The notes beneath the pieces are model-generated. The model saw only the letters and a program-made list of their open reading frames with translations, did no database searches and was not told the DNA's origin. The position numbers were made by a program, and so were the translations under genes. A stretch of DNA of 64,000 nucleotides from Acidipila rosea (GTDB lineage Bacteria; Acidobacteriota; Terriglobia; Terriglobales; Acidobacteriaceae), in assembly GCF_004339725.1 (NCBI RefSeq), contig NZ_SMGK01000001.1, forward strand, positions 1,054,001 to 1,118,000, written 5' to 3'. Of this stretch, positions 35,720-45,189 are shown in pieces; within the stretch, counting starts at the first letter, position 1; every line of letters starts with the position of its first letter.

Positions 35720-35741
35720 AGCAGCGCGGCTAACAAGGGCC

Positions 35742-36281
35742 CTACCGGACGCTGCTGTAGAGGATGAAGTCTGCCCGTTCTTCTGGAGAGCACAGCGGCA
35801 GCTCCAGCACATGATAGCCGCACTCCCCATATACGCGCGCCATCAGCTCAGAGGTTCTGACGGCCTCTTCCCAAGATTGCTTGCGCTCAGCATCGGTTGC
35901 GTAAATCGCCCTCCACGCTGGCGCAAGAAACACCTTCGGGGCATAGCGGTAAATAGTGCTCGCGGCCATAGCTTCGGCACCGTCCTGGCCAATCAGGCGC
36001 AGGTAGCAGAGCGTGTCCGGAATGCCCCGTCGCAAAAAGTGATCCTCGACGCTGGTGTGTACTCCCGGAAAGAAGTGATAGACCGCTCTAGCATCAGCCT
36101 CGCGTACTGGTCTCGATCACCCCCACGGCAGGGCGTTGCCGCCCGTCTGCATCTGTTCCTGGATGAGTTGTCTGGCCACCTCTGGAACACAGGGAAAGCC
36201 TTTCCGCTCCAATTCTCTCAGAACGGTGGTTTTCCCTGTTCCAGGGCCTCCGGTTACGACGTAAAGATTGAGATTGGTCAT
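35742..36281 (-). pseudogene. AAA/P-loop ATPase gene broken by two frameshifts
   Basis: Three minus-strand frames together give one predicted P-loop ATPase (AAA_28-like). From ATG 36281, VVTGGPGTGKTTVLRELERK holds Walker A and continues to GGNALPWG. A one-base shift near 36118 continues into DQYARLMLERSITSFREYTP, and a second shift near 36036 continues into RGIPDTLCYLRLIG to the end at 35742. Each piece is recognisable on its own, so the breaks are recent. A GGAG ribosome site precedes the ATG. As written it cannot make a full-length protein, though sequencing errors in short G-runs should be excluded. Confidence 0.8.
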
Positions 36282-36311
36282 TATAAACGTCTCCATCGCG
36301 GAGGTTTTTCC

Positions 36312-36872
36312 ATGCAAAAGCAATCGGGATTCAAGGTAAGCGCAGCCGTGGCGCTCGGCTGCACGGCGGTTCTGCTGACTTGGGATGTGGAGTTCGGAAA
36401 GCTGGGGGTGCTGCTGCTGGGGTCCTTAATTCATAACGGAATTCACGCAACTTTCCAGACGGCTGGGCGTACATTTATTTTAGCCTTCTATCTCGGGTTT
36501 CCGGGATGGATATTGCAAGTGACATCATTAAAAAAGAAGGATGATGTTTCGCGGCGCGTCTTCCAGACTCGCCTTGGAATCTGTTACCCAAAAGCTATTT
36601 CGGCAACCGCGGCTGGTGGCTTTGTTGTTTTTGGGTGCAGGAGTGAGCAGGGGCTAAAGCGGCTGCGGAAAAACTCTTGGTGGCGAAGTTTTGAAAGGGC
36701 ACGAATTGATTCGTGCCACAAATGCCGAAATTGCAGCCTGGCTAAGCCGCTTAGGGATGGTGTTCTGATCTACGGAATTCATTGCAGAACTTTTCCCCAG
36801 CCTGTAAACTCCCTCGGTTTGGCTGGCGGCTTCCGGCACCACTTCCTGGACCAGAGGCAAAACAGGAACTGA
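36312..36872 (+). CDS. Possible small membrane protein, doubtful
   Basis: A 186-residue frame from ATG 36312 (GAGG about 7 bases upstream), divergent from the ATPase pseudogene. The first 70 residues look like two or three membrane segments (VSAAVALGCTAVLLTW; LGVLLLGSLIHNGIHATF; TFILAFYLGFPGWILQV). The rest is low-complexity and may be out-of-frame readthrough. No family is recognised. Confidence 0.3.
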   Translation: MQKQSGFKVSAAVALGCTAVLLTWDVEFGKLGVLLLGSLIHNGIHATFQTAGRTFILAFYLGFPGWILQVTSLKKKDDVSRRVFQTRLGICYPKAISATAAGGFVVFGCRSEQGLKRLRKNSWWRSFERARIDSCHKCRNCSLAKPLRDGVLIYGIHCRTFPQPVNSLGLAGGFRHHFLDQRQNRN

Positions 36873-37012
36873 GCGATTTTGGGCTAATAAATTCGCAAGT
36901 CGGAGACAGGACAAATGTACACGCCGAAATTCAATTGGAGCACGATCTGCTGTTCCGCCGCATTCAGTGCCCGTGCCCGGCGAGGCACCCTCTGCGTTGG
37001 CACAGAGGGCGA

Positions 37013-38329
37013 TCATGGGTGACTTGGTGTGGAGGTGGAAACCTTTTTACCATTCGCAAAACCAGGCACCGATGGCTCTAGGCTTCGCAAAACAAATTCT
37101 CTGAAGAGATTGCCTATTGCGTTTGCGCCTGTCGTAACGCCGAGGGTTTGGAAAGTTAGCCCCACTCCTCGGCTGGATTCTGGATGATATGCGTTCGCTA
37201 TACCCCCCGCCGCAAGATTCCCCAGAAGGTGGCAGTAGTAGGGTTGCAGCTTCCCGTTGTCTCCGCGGGTTACGACTGCGGAAGTTAGCGCATGCCAGCT
37301 TCGCGAGCGGATCCCGCCGGTTCCCTGATAAAAGTAGCGAGGATCCTGGTGAAACCAGGATGCCAGGATTGCGCTTCCGATGATTCGACCGGAAACCGAA
37401 TCTGCCAGCGCTGCGCCATATCGTTTTCCGTACCCCGCGATTCCGGGCCCATATCCAGGATAGGTGCCGTTATATTGTTCCGCGCCCGCCACTCCCGCAA
37501 GCACAACAAAGGTCGTTGGGTCTATGATGGTGCGGAACGCCAGCCTGTACTTCTGCTTCGCGGACATGGGCTGCGCATCCCAGATATAACTGGTATAGAA
37601 GTTCTGAAACACGCCGAATACGCGCTGCTTTTCCTGTTCCTCGACCTGAGCCTCAGCGATCTGATCGGCATTTGCGAAGACAGTGACGGAGGAAGAGGTA
37701 GCAACGTTGAGGGTGATCTTTGGCGCTTGGAGTGTCTCTCCGGAGATCACGGAAAGCTCAGAAGAGGTATAAGCGCTGAACCCGGGTGCTGCGACGACCA
37801 TCCGAAACTTGCCCGCGGGAAGATTGGTGAAGCTAAACGTCCCATCGCTCGCGGCGGTGGTCTTCCTCTCACGTCCCATTTTGCCCGGTGAAGTCAGGAC
37901 TACCTCGGCACCGGGCACGGCACCACCTTGCGCATCCGAAACAACCCCGGTAATTTGCGCTGTACCTTCGACTTCGTGCGTTTGATCATTTCCGCCGTTC
38001 AGATCGTGCGCTGATCCAGGAATGCTTTCCGGGACTGACGCAGGACTCGCTTGATCTTCCATCGTAGCCGCCTGGATGCGTGCGCTCGGAGCATCCGGAA
38101 GCTCGTTCGGGACTGGAGTTGTCGAGACAAGGGTTCGATCCAGAGATGAGACCTGATATTGTGAGGCGGGAGTGGCAGCCTCTGCCGTGAATGCCTTCCG
38201 GTGATTCAGCGCAGGCGACTGCGCATTAGCGTTGATGCACATGATCAACACAGTATGTCCCAAGAGGAACAAGCCAAGGGAGGACGTCTTTGCAGTCAGC
38301 GAGACGAATCTTGCGAATAAGGATGTCAC
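37013..38329 (-). CDS. Secreted carboxypeptidase-regulatory-domain protein
   Basis: A 438-residue protein of a type common in Acidobacteria. A signal-like N-terminus ends near INANAQ, a Pro/Ala-rich linker (about 40-120) leads to a carboxypeptidase-regulatory-like beta sandwich (AQITGVVSDAQGGAVPGAEV), and a C-terminal domain of about 200 residues, probably membrane-associated (Gly/Tyr-rich TYPGYGPGIAGYGKRYG). The C-terminal domain has no known function. No operon partner is clear; the next gene upstream is on the far side of a short gap. Confidence 0.8.
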   Translation of the reverse strand: MTSLFARFVSLTAKTSSLGLFLLGHTVLIMCINANAQSPALNHRKAFTAEAATPASQYQVSSLDRTLVSTTPVPNELPDAPSARIQAATMEDQASPASVPESIPGSAHDLNGGNDQTHEVEGTAQITGVVSDAQGGAVPGAEVVLTSPGKMGRERKTTAASDGTFSFTNLPAGKFRMVVAAPGFSAYTSSELSVISGETLQAPKITLNVATSSSVTVFANADQIAEAQVEEQEKQRVFGVFQNFYTSYIWDAQPMSAKQKYRLAFRTIIDPTTFVVLAGVAGAEQYNGTYPGYGPGIAGYGKRYGAALADSVSGRIIGSAILASWFHQDPRYFYQGTGGIRSRSWHALTSAVVTRGDNGKLQPYYCHLLGNLAAGGIANAYHPESSRGVGLTFQTLGVTTGANAIGNLFREFVLRSLEPSVPGFANGKKVSTSTPSHP

Positions 38330-38423
38330 AGTAGTATCCCTTGCCAGCGTTGTTGCCGCCTTGTAGCCGCTTGAGAAGCTCCCATATTGGCGAAGGTCAA
38401 TCTGAGAAACTCACTCAAGATTC

Positions 38424-39203
38424 CTAAAACATTTTTACGAACAGAAGGGCAGCAATGGTAAATCCCACGACGATCACGAAGTGGCGCACCATTCGCTTAC
38501 CCACCCGGCGCGCCACACCAGCCGCGGCCCATCCGCCAAACAGCGCAGCTCCCATCATTGCGCCAACGTACGACCAGACCACCATGTGCGCGGACGCAAA
38601 CACCAGCGACGCCACCCCGTTGGCGCACAGGCTCAAAAGGCTGGAAACGCCGTTCATCTGCAGAATGTCGTCCATCCCCAAAAACGCAAGCACGGTCAGC
38701 AACATGATGCTCATTCCTGCACCGAAATACCCGCCGTAGACGCCAACGGCAAATTGCACTGAAAAGGCGCCTGCCCTCCACGCCGCAGTGTGGCGGCTGC
38801 CGTTGGGTACGGAGGCTGTCCCCAGCGCCCGCTGAATGTGCCGCTGAACCGGAGCCTGCACAGTGAAAAGCACCGTGGCTAGGAGGATCAGAAACGGAAC
38901 CAGATGCGCGAATACGGCGGCCGGAGTCATCCGTAACAGCAGCGCACCACATGTTCCGCCCAGAAGGGTGGGAATGATCAGCAGGAAGATGCCACGGCGC
39001 ACTGACCGCAGCTCGCGGCGAAAGCCCCAGGCGCTGCCAATGGAGCCCGGCCAGATGGCGACCGTGCTAGTTGCATTGGCCGCAATAGGCGGTACTCCGA
39101 GCGCCAGCAGCGCCGGAAACGTGATGAGCGTGCCGCCGCCCGCGACGGAGTTTATGCCACCGGCCAGGAAAGCGGCTGCCATCGCCAGGAGCAAAGGTGT
39201 CAA
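38424..39203 (-). CDS. TauE/SafE-family membrane transporter
   Basis: A 259-residue protein with about eight membrane helices and two copies of the family motif: AFLAGGINSVAGGGTLITFP near the N-terminus and AVGVYGGYFGAGMSIMLL in the second half. The family exports sulfite, sulfoacetate or other organic anions. It lies 7 bp after the PEP-mutase/isocitrate-lyase-family gene, so they form an operon and the transporter may move that enzyme's substrate or product. Confidence 0.9.
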   Translation of the reverse strand: MTPLLLAMAAAFLAGGINSVAGGGTLITFPALLALGVPPIAANATSTVAIWPGSIGSAWGFRRELRSVRRGIFLLIIPTLLGGTCGALLLRMTPAAVFAHLVPFLILLATVLFTVQAPVQRHIQRALGTASVPNGSRHTAAWRAGAFSVQFAVGVYGGYFGAGMSIMLLTVLAFLGMDDILQMNGVSSLLSLCANGVASLVFASAHMVVWSYVGAMMGAALFGGWAAAGVARRVGKRMVRHFVIVVGFTIAALLFVKMF

Positions 39204-39210
39204 GCCGCGC

Positions 39211-40080
39211 TCACTCTGGCCGGCTCATGCGGTCCGCCCGAACGCTGTCCCACGCTGCCGCGCCGAAGCGAGAGAAGATTGCCGATGGGGGAGCGGTAGG
39301 GTCGAGGTGTAGAACCTCATGCATGGCGAGGGTACGTTGCAGGGCGCGATCATAAGCGCCGAGAGCCGCATTCAAGAGCAGATCAGAAAGCAGCACGCAG
39401 CGATATCCCATCTCCTGAATCTTGCGGAGCGGCAACAGCGGCGAACGGCCTCCCACAAGAACATTCAGTACGCATGGTCCATGCACGAGGCGGGGCACGG
39501 CTTCCATCTGATCAATCGTCTCCGGCGCTTCAACCAGCGCGAAGTCGGCACCCATGTCTAGTGCTGCGTTGGCGCGGCTCACAGCGTCATTAAAACCATG
39601 CACTGCGTTGGCATCTGTACGGGCGATGATGAGGAAGTCTTCGCTGGAACGGGCATTGACGGCCGCATGAATCTTACTGACAAACTCCGCAGCCGGCACA
39701 ACCTGCTTTTGGCCCAGGTGGCCGCATCGCTTCGGAAATACCTGGTCTTCGATGTGAATGGCCGCGATGCCATGCCGTTCATATTCGTGCACAGTACGCA
39801 CCATGTTCAACTCATTGCCGTATCCCGTATCCGCGTCGGCGATGACAGGAACGGCGATGGAGGAGGCTATGGCGGAGGCGTTGGAAACCATCTCAGACAT
39901 GGTGGCCAGACCATAATCTGGCAGACCCAGCCTGCTGAGCGATGTGCCCATGCCGGTCATATAGAGCGCGTGGAAACCAGCTTGCTGAACGGCGTTGGCG
40001 CAAATGCAGTCGTATGCACCGGGCGCAACGATGAACTCCCCCGCCTGGAATCTTTGATGAAGCGTATTTTTTGATTGCAC
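39211..40080 (-). CDS. Isocitrate lyase/PEP mutase superfamily enzyme
   Basis: A 289-residue TIM-barrel enzyme that makes or breaks C-C or C-P bonds next to a carboxylate. The Mg-binding DADTGYGN, IHIEDQ and active-site KRCGH loop are visible. Length and motifs resemble methylisocitrate lyase (PrpB) or oxaloacetate decarboxylase; I cannot distinguish these. It is the first gene of a two-gene operon with the TauE transporter. Confidence 0.88.
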   Translation of the reverse strand: MQSKNTLHQRFQAGEFIVAPGAYDCICANAVQQAGFHALYMTGMGTSLSRLGLPDYGLATMSEMVSNASAIASSIAVPVIADADTGYGNELNMVRTVHEYERHGIAAIHIEDQVFPKRCGHLGQKQVVPAAEFVSKIHAAVNARSSEDFLIIARTDANAVHGFNDAVSRANAALDMGADFALVEAPETIDQMEAVPRLVHGPCVLNVLVGGRSPLLPLRKIQEMGYRCVLLSDLLLNAALGAYDRALQRTLAMHEVLHLDPTAPPSAIFSRFGAAAWDSVRADRMSRPE

Positions 40081-40413
40081 GATACAAAATCCTCGGAATC
40101 GGTTGATCGTTCGCTTTGCAGATTGTCACCTCAGTTCACCGGGCGAGAATCTCGAAGGTACGTTCATTCGACGCACGCGCGTGAATCTCGTTTCTTTGCC
40201 CTCCCGCAATTGAGAAAATGCTCTCTTTAATTTTGCGGAATTATGAACGAGCGTCGGCTCGACTAGCGGGTGGACCATTACGCGCGGCGTATTCACAAAT
40301 CTCTGCTAGGTTGGTCTTCGAGTCGGTCGCTCAAACAATGACCGTGGTGTTTGGTGGCGGCGATTGAGATAAACATGAATCCGCTCCTTCTGTGCCAAAT
40401 GTAATAGGGGAAA

Positions 40414-40432
40414 CCTTAAGGATGGCTTAAAG
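40414..40432 (+). promoter_or_regulatory. Response-regulator box: CCTTAAGG / GCTTAAAGG, 11-bp period
   Basis: TTAA cores at 40416 and 40427, 11 bp apart, each in a CTTAAnGG-like context. Same architecture as the boxes at 26164 and 29424. Confidence 0.65.
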
Positions 40433-40569
40433 GAACACCTTCAACGGATGTTAACGAAGATTATTTGCATCGGAAGGGACGGCGCGGACAGGGGAAGATC
40501 GATCGAGAACCTTCGATCACCAGAACTCGCACGGACTGCCTCCTTCTTCAAGGTATCTGCCCCGCGGCA

Positions 40570-40584
40570 TTAAGCACACCTTAA
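40570..40584 (+). promoter_or_regulatory. Response-regulator box: TTAA-N7-TTAA
   Basis: TTAA cores at 40570 and 40581, 11 bp apart. Confidence 0.5.
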
Positions 40585-40620
40585 CGCGCGCATGCGGGGC
40601 TTCCGGAAACGATCCAAGCG

Positions 40621-40635
40621 TTAATCGGGATTTAA
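40621..40635 (+). promoter_or_regulatory. Response-regulator box: TTAA-N7-TTAA
   Basis: TTAA cores at 40621 and 40632, 11 bp apart. Confidence 0.5.
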
Positions 40636-40742
40636 GCGTAGCTTTGCAACCTTGTATTTAGCATCTTTCCGCGACAGGAGAAACATCACTTAAGCGATAA
40701 AGACTGCTATTCGCTCCGGCTCGACCTCGAGTGCCCGGTGGT

Positions 40743-40776
40743 GAAGCTGAAGAAAATCTTCAGCTTCACTTAAAGG
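40743..40776. promoter_or_regulatory. Inverted repeat overlapping an 11-bp direct repeat box
   Basis: A perfect 10-bp inverted repeat GAAGCTGAAG-N5-CTTCAGCTTC (40743-40767) overlaps a CTTCA / CTTAA direct repeat at 40758 and 40769 (11 bp apart). This is the box nearest the receptor gene, about 140 bp upstream of its ATG. Confidence 0.65.
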
Positions 40777-40916
40777 GATGTTTACGTCCGTTTCATCCTT
40801 GGGTGATCTTCCGCCAATAGCTTTCAAGACATCGCATCGTGCCCGGTATATCTATGTGCCTTCGCCGGACTCATCTGCGCAATCGATCACAAGTCAAACG
40901 GCGGTAATTCTAATTC

Positions 40917-43826
40917 ATGTGGCGTCCACTCGGCTCGCTCTCGCTCGCCTTCCTGTTTCTCGTCCTGTTGGGTACTTCAGCACTTGCGCAAACCGCAACT
41001 ATCTCTGGCACCATCACGGATGTGAGCCAAGCAGCCCTGGTCGGGGCGGAAGTTCTCCTCCCGCCCACGGGTAGGAGGACTGCTACGAATAGCGAAGGCC
41101 GTTTCACGTTGCTAGGGGTCTCTCCCGGTAAATACACGTTGTCCATCTCCTACGTCGGTTTTGCGACCGACACCGTAAGCGTGACAGCCGCTCCAAACCA
41201 GGTGACAAGCGTGCCAGTGGTTCTTCAGGTATCCACGAAAGCTCAGCAAGTGCTGGTAACGTCCGCGCAATCCAGCGGCGAAGCTCAGGCCATCAATCTG
41301 GAACGATCCACCTCCAACATCTTGGATGTTTTGCCCGCCAAGGTCATCACCAGTCTTCCCAATGCTGGTGTAGCCGCTGCGGTCGGGCGCCTGTCCAGCG
41401 TCACCGTGGAACGTGACGAGGGGGCTCCCAAGTACGTCCAGGTGCGAGGAACCGAGCCGCGCCTCAGCAACACCACCATCGATGGCATCACACTTCCGTC
41501 GCCCGAGGGCGGCGTACGCAATGTCCGGCTCGACACAATGCCATCGGACTTGGTGGACTCGGTCCAGATATACAAGACACTCGAGGCAGACCAGCCCGGC
41601 GATGCGATCGGCGGCTCGGTCAACATTCAGACCAAGATGGCTGGCGACGAGCCTACGCTATCCATCTTTAGCGATGGCGGCTTTACGCCGATCATCAACA
41701 CTGTTCCCGTAGGGGATCTGGGCGTGACCATGGGCAAGCGCTTTGGCGCGGCAAAGAAGCTGGGGGTGATGTTCAGCGGCAGTTTCGGTTACAATGGCCG
41801 CGGCATCGACGATATTGAGCCGCTTCCTCTCGTTCAGGCCGGTCCCGCCCAGTTCTCCGACATGGATATCCGTCAGTACTACTATGATCGCCGGCGGGGC
41901 GGCGGCGGCCTCGACATCGAATACAAGCTCAGTCCAAATTCTCGCCTCTGGGCACGCAGCCTCTTCTCCCAATTCGACGATTGGGGACACCGCTACGATT
42001 ACGCCCTTTCTACTGTCGATAACACTCAACTCAGCCCCGTCGGGGGAGAGCACAACTTGTACACCGAGCGGCGCAAACAAGGTTTTCAGATCGCGGACCT
42101 GATACTGGGCGGCGACCACGCGGCGGGCAAGTGGTGGGTCAACTGGGAGGGATCTGTGGCGAGGTCGGAGATGTTCAATCCGATCAATGGGGGCGAGGCG
42201 ATCAACTCGTTCGCCGTCAAGACGACGACCCAGAGAGCGCCCGATCCGAACAATCCGGGACAATTTATCTACACCCCGGCGCTGGTCACGCCTAGCAACT
42301 GCCGGTACGCCGGTGCGAAGGATCCGCATCTGCCCCAGTTCAGCTCCGCTTGCTTTTCGGAGTTGTATAACACCAATCTGTATACACTGCAGAGCATATC
42401 CGATACTCTCCACGGAAAGGCGTCGCAACTGAATCTTCAAGGTTCTGTGTCAGTGGGTCGCAGCTACTCATTGAATTCGCATTTTGGACTACTCCAGTTC
42501 GGTGGATGGTTCAGCAACGCCCACAAGTTCGATGATTCCTATGAGTACGATTACACCCCCAGTGCCCTGGTCAACAATCAAAACGATCCAACAATGCAAT
42601 ACAATAACGACTCAGGGATCAGCATGACTGATTTCGTGGACAGCTTCCACAACGGGAACTATTACAATGGTGCCTATAAGTTTGGCCACGGCATCAGTTG
42701 GGAGGCTTCAAACAAATTTTTGGCGGCTCACCCTGGCGCTTTCATGATGACCACCACTAAGGGCGGCAATCCCAACAACTTCGACCTGGTGGAGAAGGTC
42801 AGCGCCGGCTACGTCATGAACACCCTCGATTGGGGCCGGTTCAACCTGGTCGCTGGTTTGCGCTTCGAGGGAACAAACGACACGACCTACAGCTTCGATA
42901 CCACAGGCGCCAGCAGTTCTCCGTGGATCCGGGGCGGCAACTCGTATGTGGATCCCCTGCCCAGCGCCTCACTGCAGATCAAGCTCGATAGCGAGTCCGA
43001 TCTCCGCTTCGTATACGGACGTGGCATTTCCCGCCCCGATCCTCAATTCTTGACCGCATCGAGAGCCGAGGACGCTTCCACCTTTCCTCCGACGATCACG
43101 GTTGGCAACCCCAAACTGGTGCCCGAACACGCAAACGACCTGGACGTGCTCTACGAGAGGTTTCTCGAGCCGATTGGGATGATCCGCTCCGGGTTCTTCT
43201 ACAAGAACCTGACAGATCCGATCGTCCAGCAGCAAACCGGTCCTGGACCGGGGCCGATTTGCACCTCCGTCAATCTCCAAAACTGCTATGTCGTTCAGGC
43301 GAAAAATGCAGGCAGCGCCTACATCGCAGGTCTGGAGTTCAGCTTCGAACAGCACTTCACATATCTTCCCGGGCTGCTGAGCGGCACGGGCCTGATCGCC
43401 AACTATAGCTGGGCCACTTCGCAAGCCACCAACGTGAATCCTGGCAATCGAACCGATAAACCCGCGCTTCTGCGTCAGGCGCCTTCGTGGAACATCATGC
43501 CTTCGTACGATCAGGGCCGCTTTGCGCTGCGCGGCGGATTCGCGTATGACGGAGCCAACATCTATTCGTACTCGTACACCGACGGTTCCCCGGGCGGCAT
43601 CTCCGGACCGGGCGGCGATCTTTACCTGTTTGCTCACTTGCAGGTGGATGCCCAGGCGAGCTATCGGGTCGGCGAATGGACACTTATGTTCCAGGGCCAA
43701 AACCTCAACAACGAGGTCTTCGGGTTCTACCAGGGCAGCCCTCAATACTTCATCCAGCGCGAGTATTACCAGCCAACCTACTCGTTCGGTTTCCGCTGGG
43801 ACATGTCCCACGAACGCAAGCAGTAG
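40917..43826 (+). CDS. TonB-dependent receptor with carboxypeptidase-regulatory N-domain
   Basis: A 969-residue outer-membrane receptor. A signal peptide (SLAFLFLVLLGTSALAQ) precedes a carboxypeptidase-regulatory-like domain (ATISGTITDVSQAALVGAEV), a genuine plug (YVQVRGTEPRLSNTTIDGIT, then DSVQIYKTLEADQPGDAIGG) and a 22-strand-type barrel ending YSFGFRWDM. The plug distinguishes it from the Oar-like receptor of module 1 and resembles the CirA/FecA group. A two-component system lies 650 bp downstream on the same strand. No conventional ribosome site is obvious. Confidence 0.93.
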   Translation: MWRPLGSLSLAFLFLVLLGTSALAQTATISGTITDVSQAALVGAEVLLPPTGRRTATNSEGRFTLLGVSPGKYTLSISYVGFATDTVSVTAAPNQVTSVPVVLQVSTKAQQVLVTSAQSSGEAQAINLERSTSNILDVLPAKVITSLPNAGVAAAVGRLSSVTVERDEGAPKYVQVRGTEPRLSNTTIDGITLPSPEGGVRNVRLDTMPSDLVDSVQIYKTLEADQPGDAIGGSVNIQTKMAGDEPTLSIFSDGGFTPIINTVPVGDLGVTMGKRFGAAKKLGVMFSGSFGYNGRGIDDIEPLPLVQAGPAQFSDMDIRQYYYDRRRGGGGLDIEYKLSPNSRLWARSLFSQFDDWGHRYDYALSTVDNTQLSPVGGEHNLYTERRKQGFQIADLILGGDHAAGKWWVNWEGSVARSEMFNPINGGEAINSFAVKTTTQRAPDPNNPGQFIYTPALVTPSNCRYAGAKDPHLPQFSSACFSELYNTNLYTLQSISDTLHGKASQLNLQGSVSVGRSYSLNSHFGLLQFGGWFSNAHKFDDSYEYDYTPSALVNNQNDPTMQYNNDSGISMTDFVDSFHNGNYYNGAYKFGHGISWEASNKFLAAHPGAFMMTTTKGGNPNNFDLVEKVSAGYVMNTLDWGRFNLVAGLRFEGTNDTTYSFDTTGASSSPWIRGGNSYVDPLPSASLQIKLDSESDLRFVYGRGISRPDPQFLTASRAEDASTFPPTITVGNPKLVPEHANDLDVLYERFLEPIGMIRSGFFYKNLTDPIVQQQTGPGPGPICTSVNLQNCYVVQAKNAGSAYIAGLEFSFEQHFTYLPGLLSGTGLIANYSWATSQATNVNPGNRTDKPALLRQAPSWNIMPSYDQGRFALRGGFAYDGANIYSYSYTDGSPGGISGPGGDLYLFAHLQVDAQASYRVGEWTLMFQGQNLNNEVFGFYQGSPQYFIQREYYQPTYSFGFRWDMSHERKQ

Positions 43827-43834
43827 TGGGAATT

Positions 43835-43868
43835 GCAGGACGGCGCGACCGGCCTCTCGCCGCCCTGC
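43835..43868 (+). terminator. Probable terminator hairpin after the TonB receptor
   Basis: An 11-bp stem (GCAGGACGGCG / CGCCGCCCTGC, one mismatch) with a 12-base loop, starting 9 bp after the stop and followed by CCCTTTCTGG. The T-run is weak. Confidence 0.5.
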
Positions 43869-44482
43869 ACCCTTTCTGGTTGCAGAGAATGCGCAAGTTC
43901 TTAAGATTCTGGACCGAGGCATAACGCTTGCGGAATTCGAAAGATAGGTGATCGAAATCCGTGGAGCAGGTTTCGGAGACGATTCGGAGGGCGATTATCG
44001 TTTTTTTCGCTTTCCGTGTGTCGCACTCATTGCGCTGGATGTGTTGGCGTTGGCTCGGTTCAGCTTTGGTGCTATTCGTGCCGCATTCGAGCAGACACGA
44101 GAGGAGATCGGAATCGCATATTGTCCCATCTTTAAGCGAAGGTCGATGTCGGTTCGATTGTTTTGCCGAGTGAATATTTGGTAGAGATTTCGCCTGACAC
44201 TTGGCCAGTTGGCAGTCGATCGTTCCCTGGGCAAAAAATGCGCGGCGGGACCAAACTAATTCAGCATATCTTCAGTTTATTTTGCTTAAACTGTGATGCA
44301 GCAGGAGTGTTGGAAGAAGTCCCGAGGGTCTGTGTCTGCTCTATCCATTTGAAGGGCCGCTGCAAATCCCGATGGTGTCGTCCTGGCCCATTGCCCCAGC
44401 ATTGGACCCTCGCCTCTCAAGCGACTAATAAGAGCAGTTTGAAAGGTCAGCGGGAGCCTTGCGCTGACCAAGTCAGGTGCAT
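43869..44482. other. Intergenic region upstream of the second two-component system
   Basis: About 610 bp without a gene. Near 44265-44290 there is a CTTCAG followed by GCTTAAAC, half-site-like sequences of the box family but not at 11-bp spacing. This probably includes the promoter of the regulator/kinase operon. Confidence 0.4.
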
Positions 44483-45166
44483 ATGCATATTCTGGTAATC
44501 GAAGACGAAGATCGACTGGCGAGAAATCTCGCGACCGCCATCACGCGAAATGCGGGCTTCGCAGTCGATATCGCGCTGAACGGAGAAGACGGTCTGTATT
44601 TAGCCACGTCGAATACCTTCGACTGTATCGTACTAGATCTCATGTTGCCGGGCCGATCCGGTCGCGACATACTTTGTTGCCTGCGATCACGCGGTTACAA
44701 GACGCCCGTCCTCATTCTGACGGCGCAGGATGAAAAGGCATCTATTGTCAACTTGCTGGAGCAGGGTGCAGACGATTATCTTGCAAAGCCTTTTGACCTT
44801 GGCGAGCTACTCGCGCGCATCAAGGTGCTCATACGTCGTAGCGGCGGCCATGCAAGCGCGCAACTGGTAGTTGCTGATCTCATGCTCGACACCAACAACA
44901 GAACTGTATTTCGGGCAGGGAGACGTGTCGAACTCACGCCGATGGAATATCGCACTCTCGAATATCTCATGACGCATCATGGAATGGTGGTGTCGAAGGA
45001 GAAACTCCTCGAGCATCTGTACGACTACAACTGGGAGAAGTTCAGCAACGTCATCGAGGTTTACATCTCGGCGCTGCGGCGTAAGATTGACGGGAACTCA
45101 TCCGCGCGGCTTATCCACACTCTCCGGGGGCACGGCTATGTGATCCGAAACGAGGAAACACCATAG
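44483..45166 (+). CDS. OmpR-family response regulator (second system)
   Basis: A 227-residue receiver plus winged-helix regulator: Asp52 acceptor in IVLDLMLPG, Lys in LAKPF, and effector helix TPMEYRTLEYLMTHHGMVVS. The track start GTG 44477 is 6 bases upstream; ATG 44483 gives the standard MHILVIEDE beginning. It precedes its kinase by a few bases. It probably binds the 11-bp repeats upstream of the TonB receptor and of the periplasmic sensor gene. Confidence 0.93.
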   Translation: MHILVIEDEDRLARNLATAITRNAGFAVDIALNGEDGLYLATSNTFDCIVLDLMLPGRSGRDILCCLRSRGYKTPVLILTAQDEKASIVNLLEQGADDYLAKPFDLGELLARIKVLIRRSGGHASAQLVVADLMLDTNNRTVFRAGRRVELTPMEYRTLEYLMTHHGMVVSKEKLLEHLYDYNWEKFSNVIEVYISALRRKIDGNSSARLIHTLRGHGYVIRNEETP

Positions 45167-45189
45167 TCATTTCATCCATTCGCGGACGA

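Larger units (their letters stand above)
35096..35741. other. Scrambled intergenic region with fragments of neighbouring genes
   Basis: No intact gene. It contains pieces of the ardC gene and of the ATPase pseudogene in mixed order (see repeats). The first 180 bp presumably holds the ardC promoter. A long 458-residue plus-strand frame starting at 35496 crosses the ATPase pseudogene and is not credible as a whole. Confidence 0.6.
40081..40916. other. Long regulatory region upstream of the second TonB receptor
   Basis: An 836-bp gene-free stretch between divergent genes. It contains several TTAA/CTTMA direct repeats with 11-bp spacing and a perfect 10-bp inverted repeat (listed separately), so it is best read as a multi-site response-regulator control region. 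I see no small RNA or riboswitch. Confidence 0.6.

Noticed and set aside
35496..36872. 458-residue plus-strand frame over the ATPase region
   Set aside because: It runs antisense through the recognisable ATPase pieces; only the segment after 36312 has any independent support.
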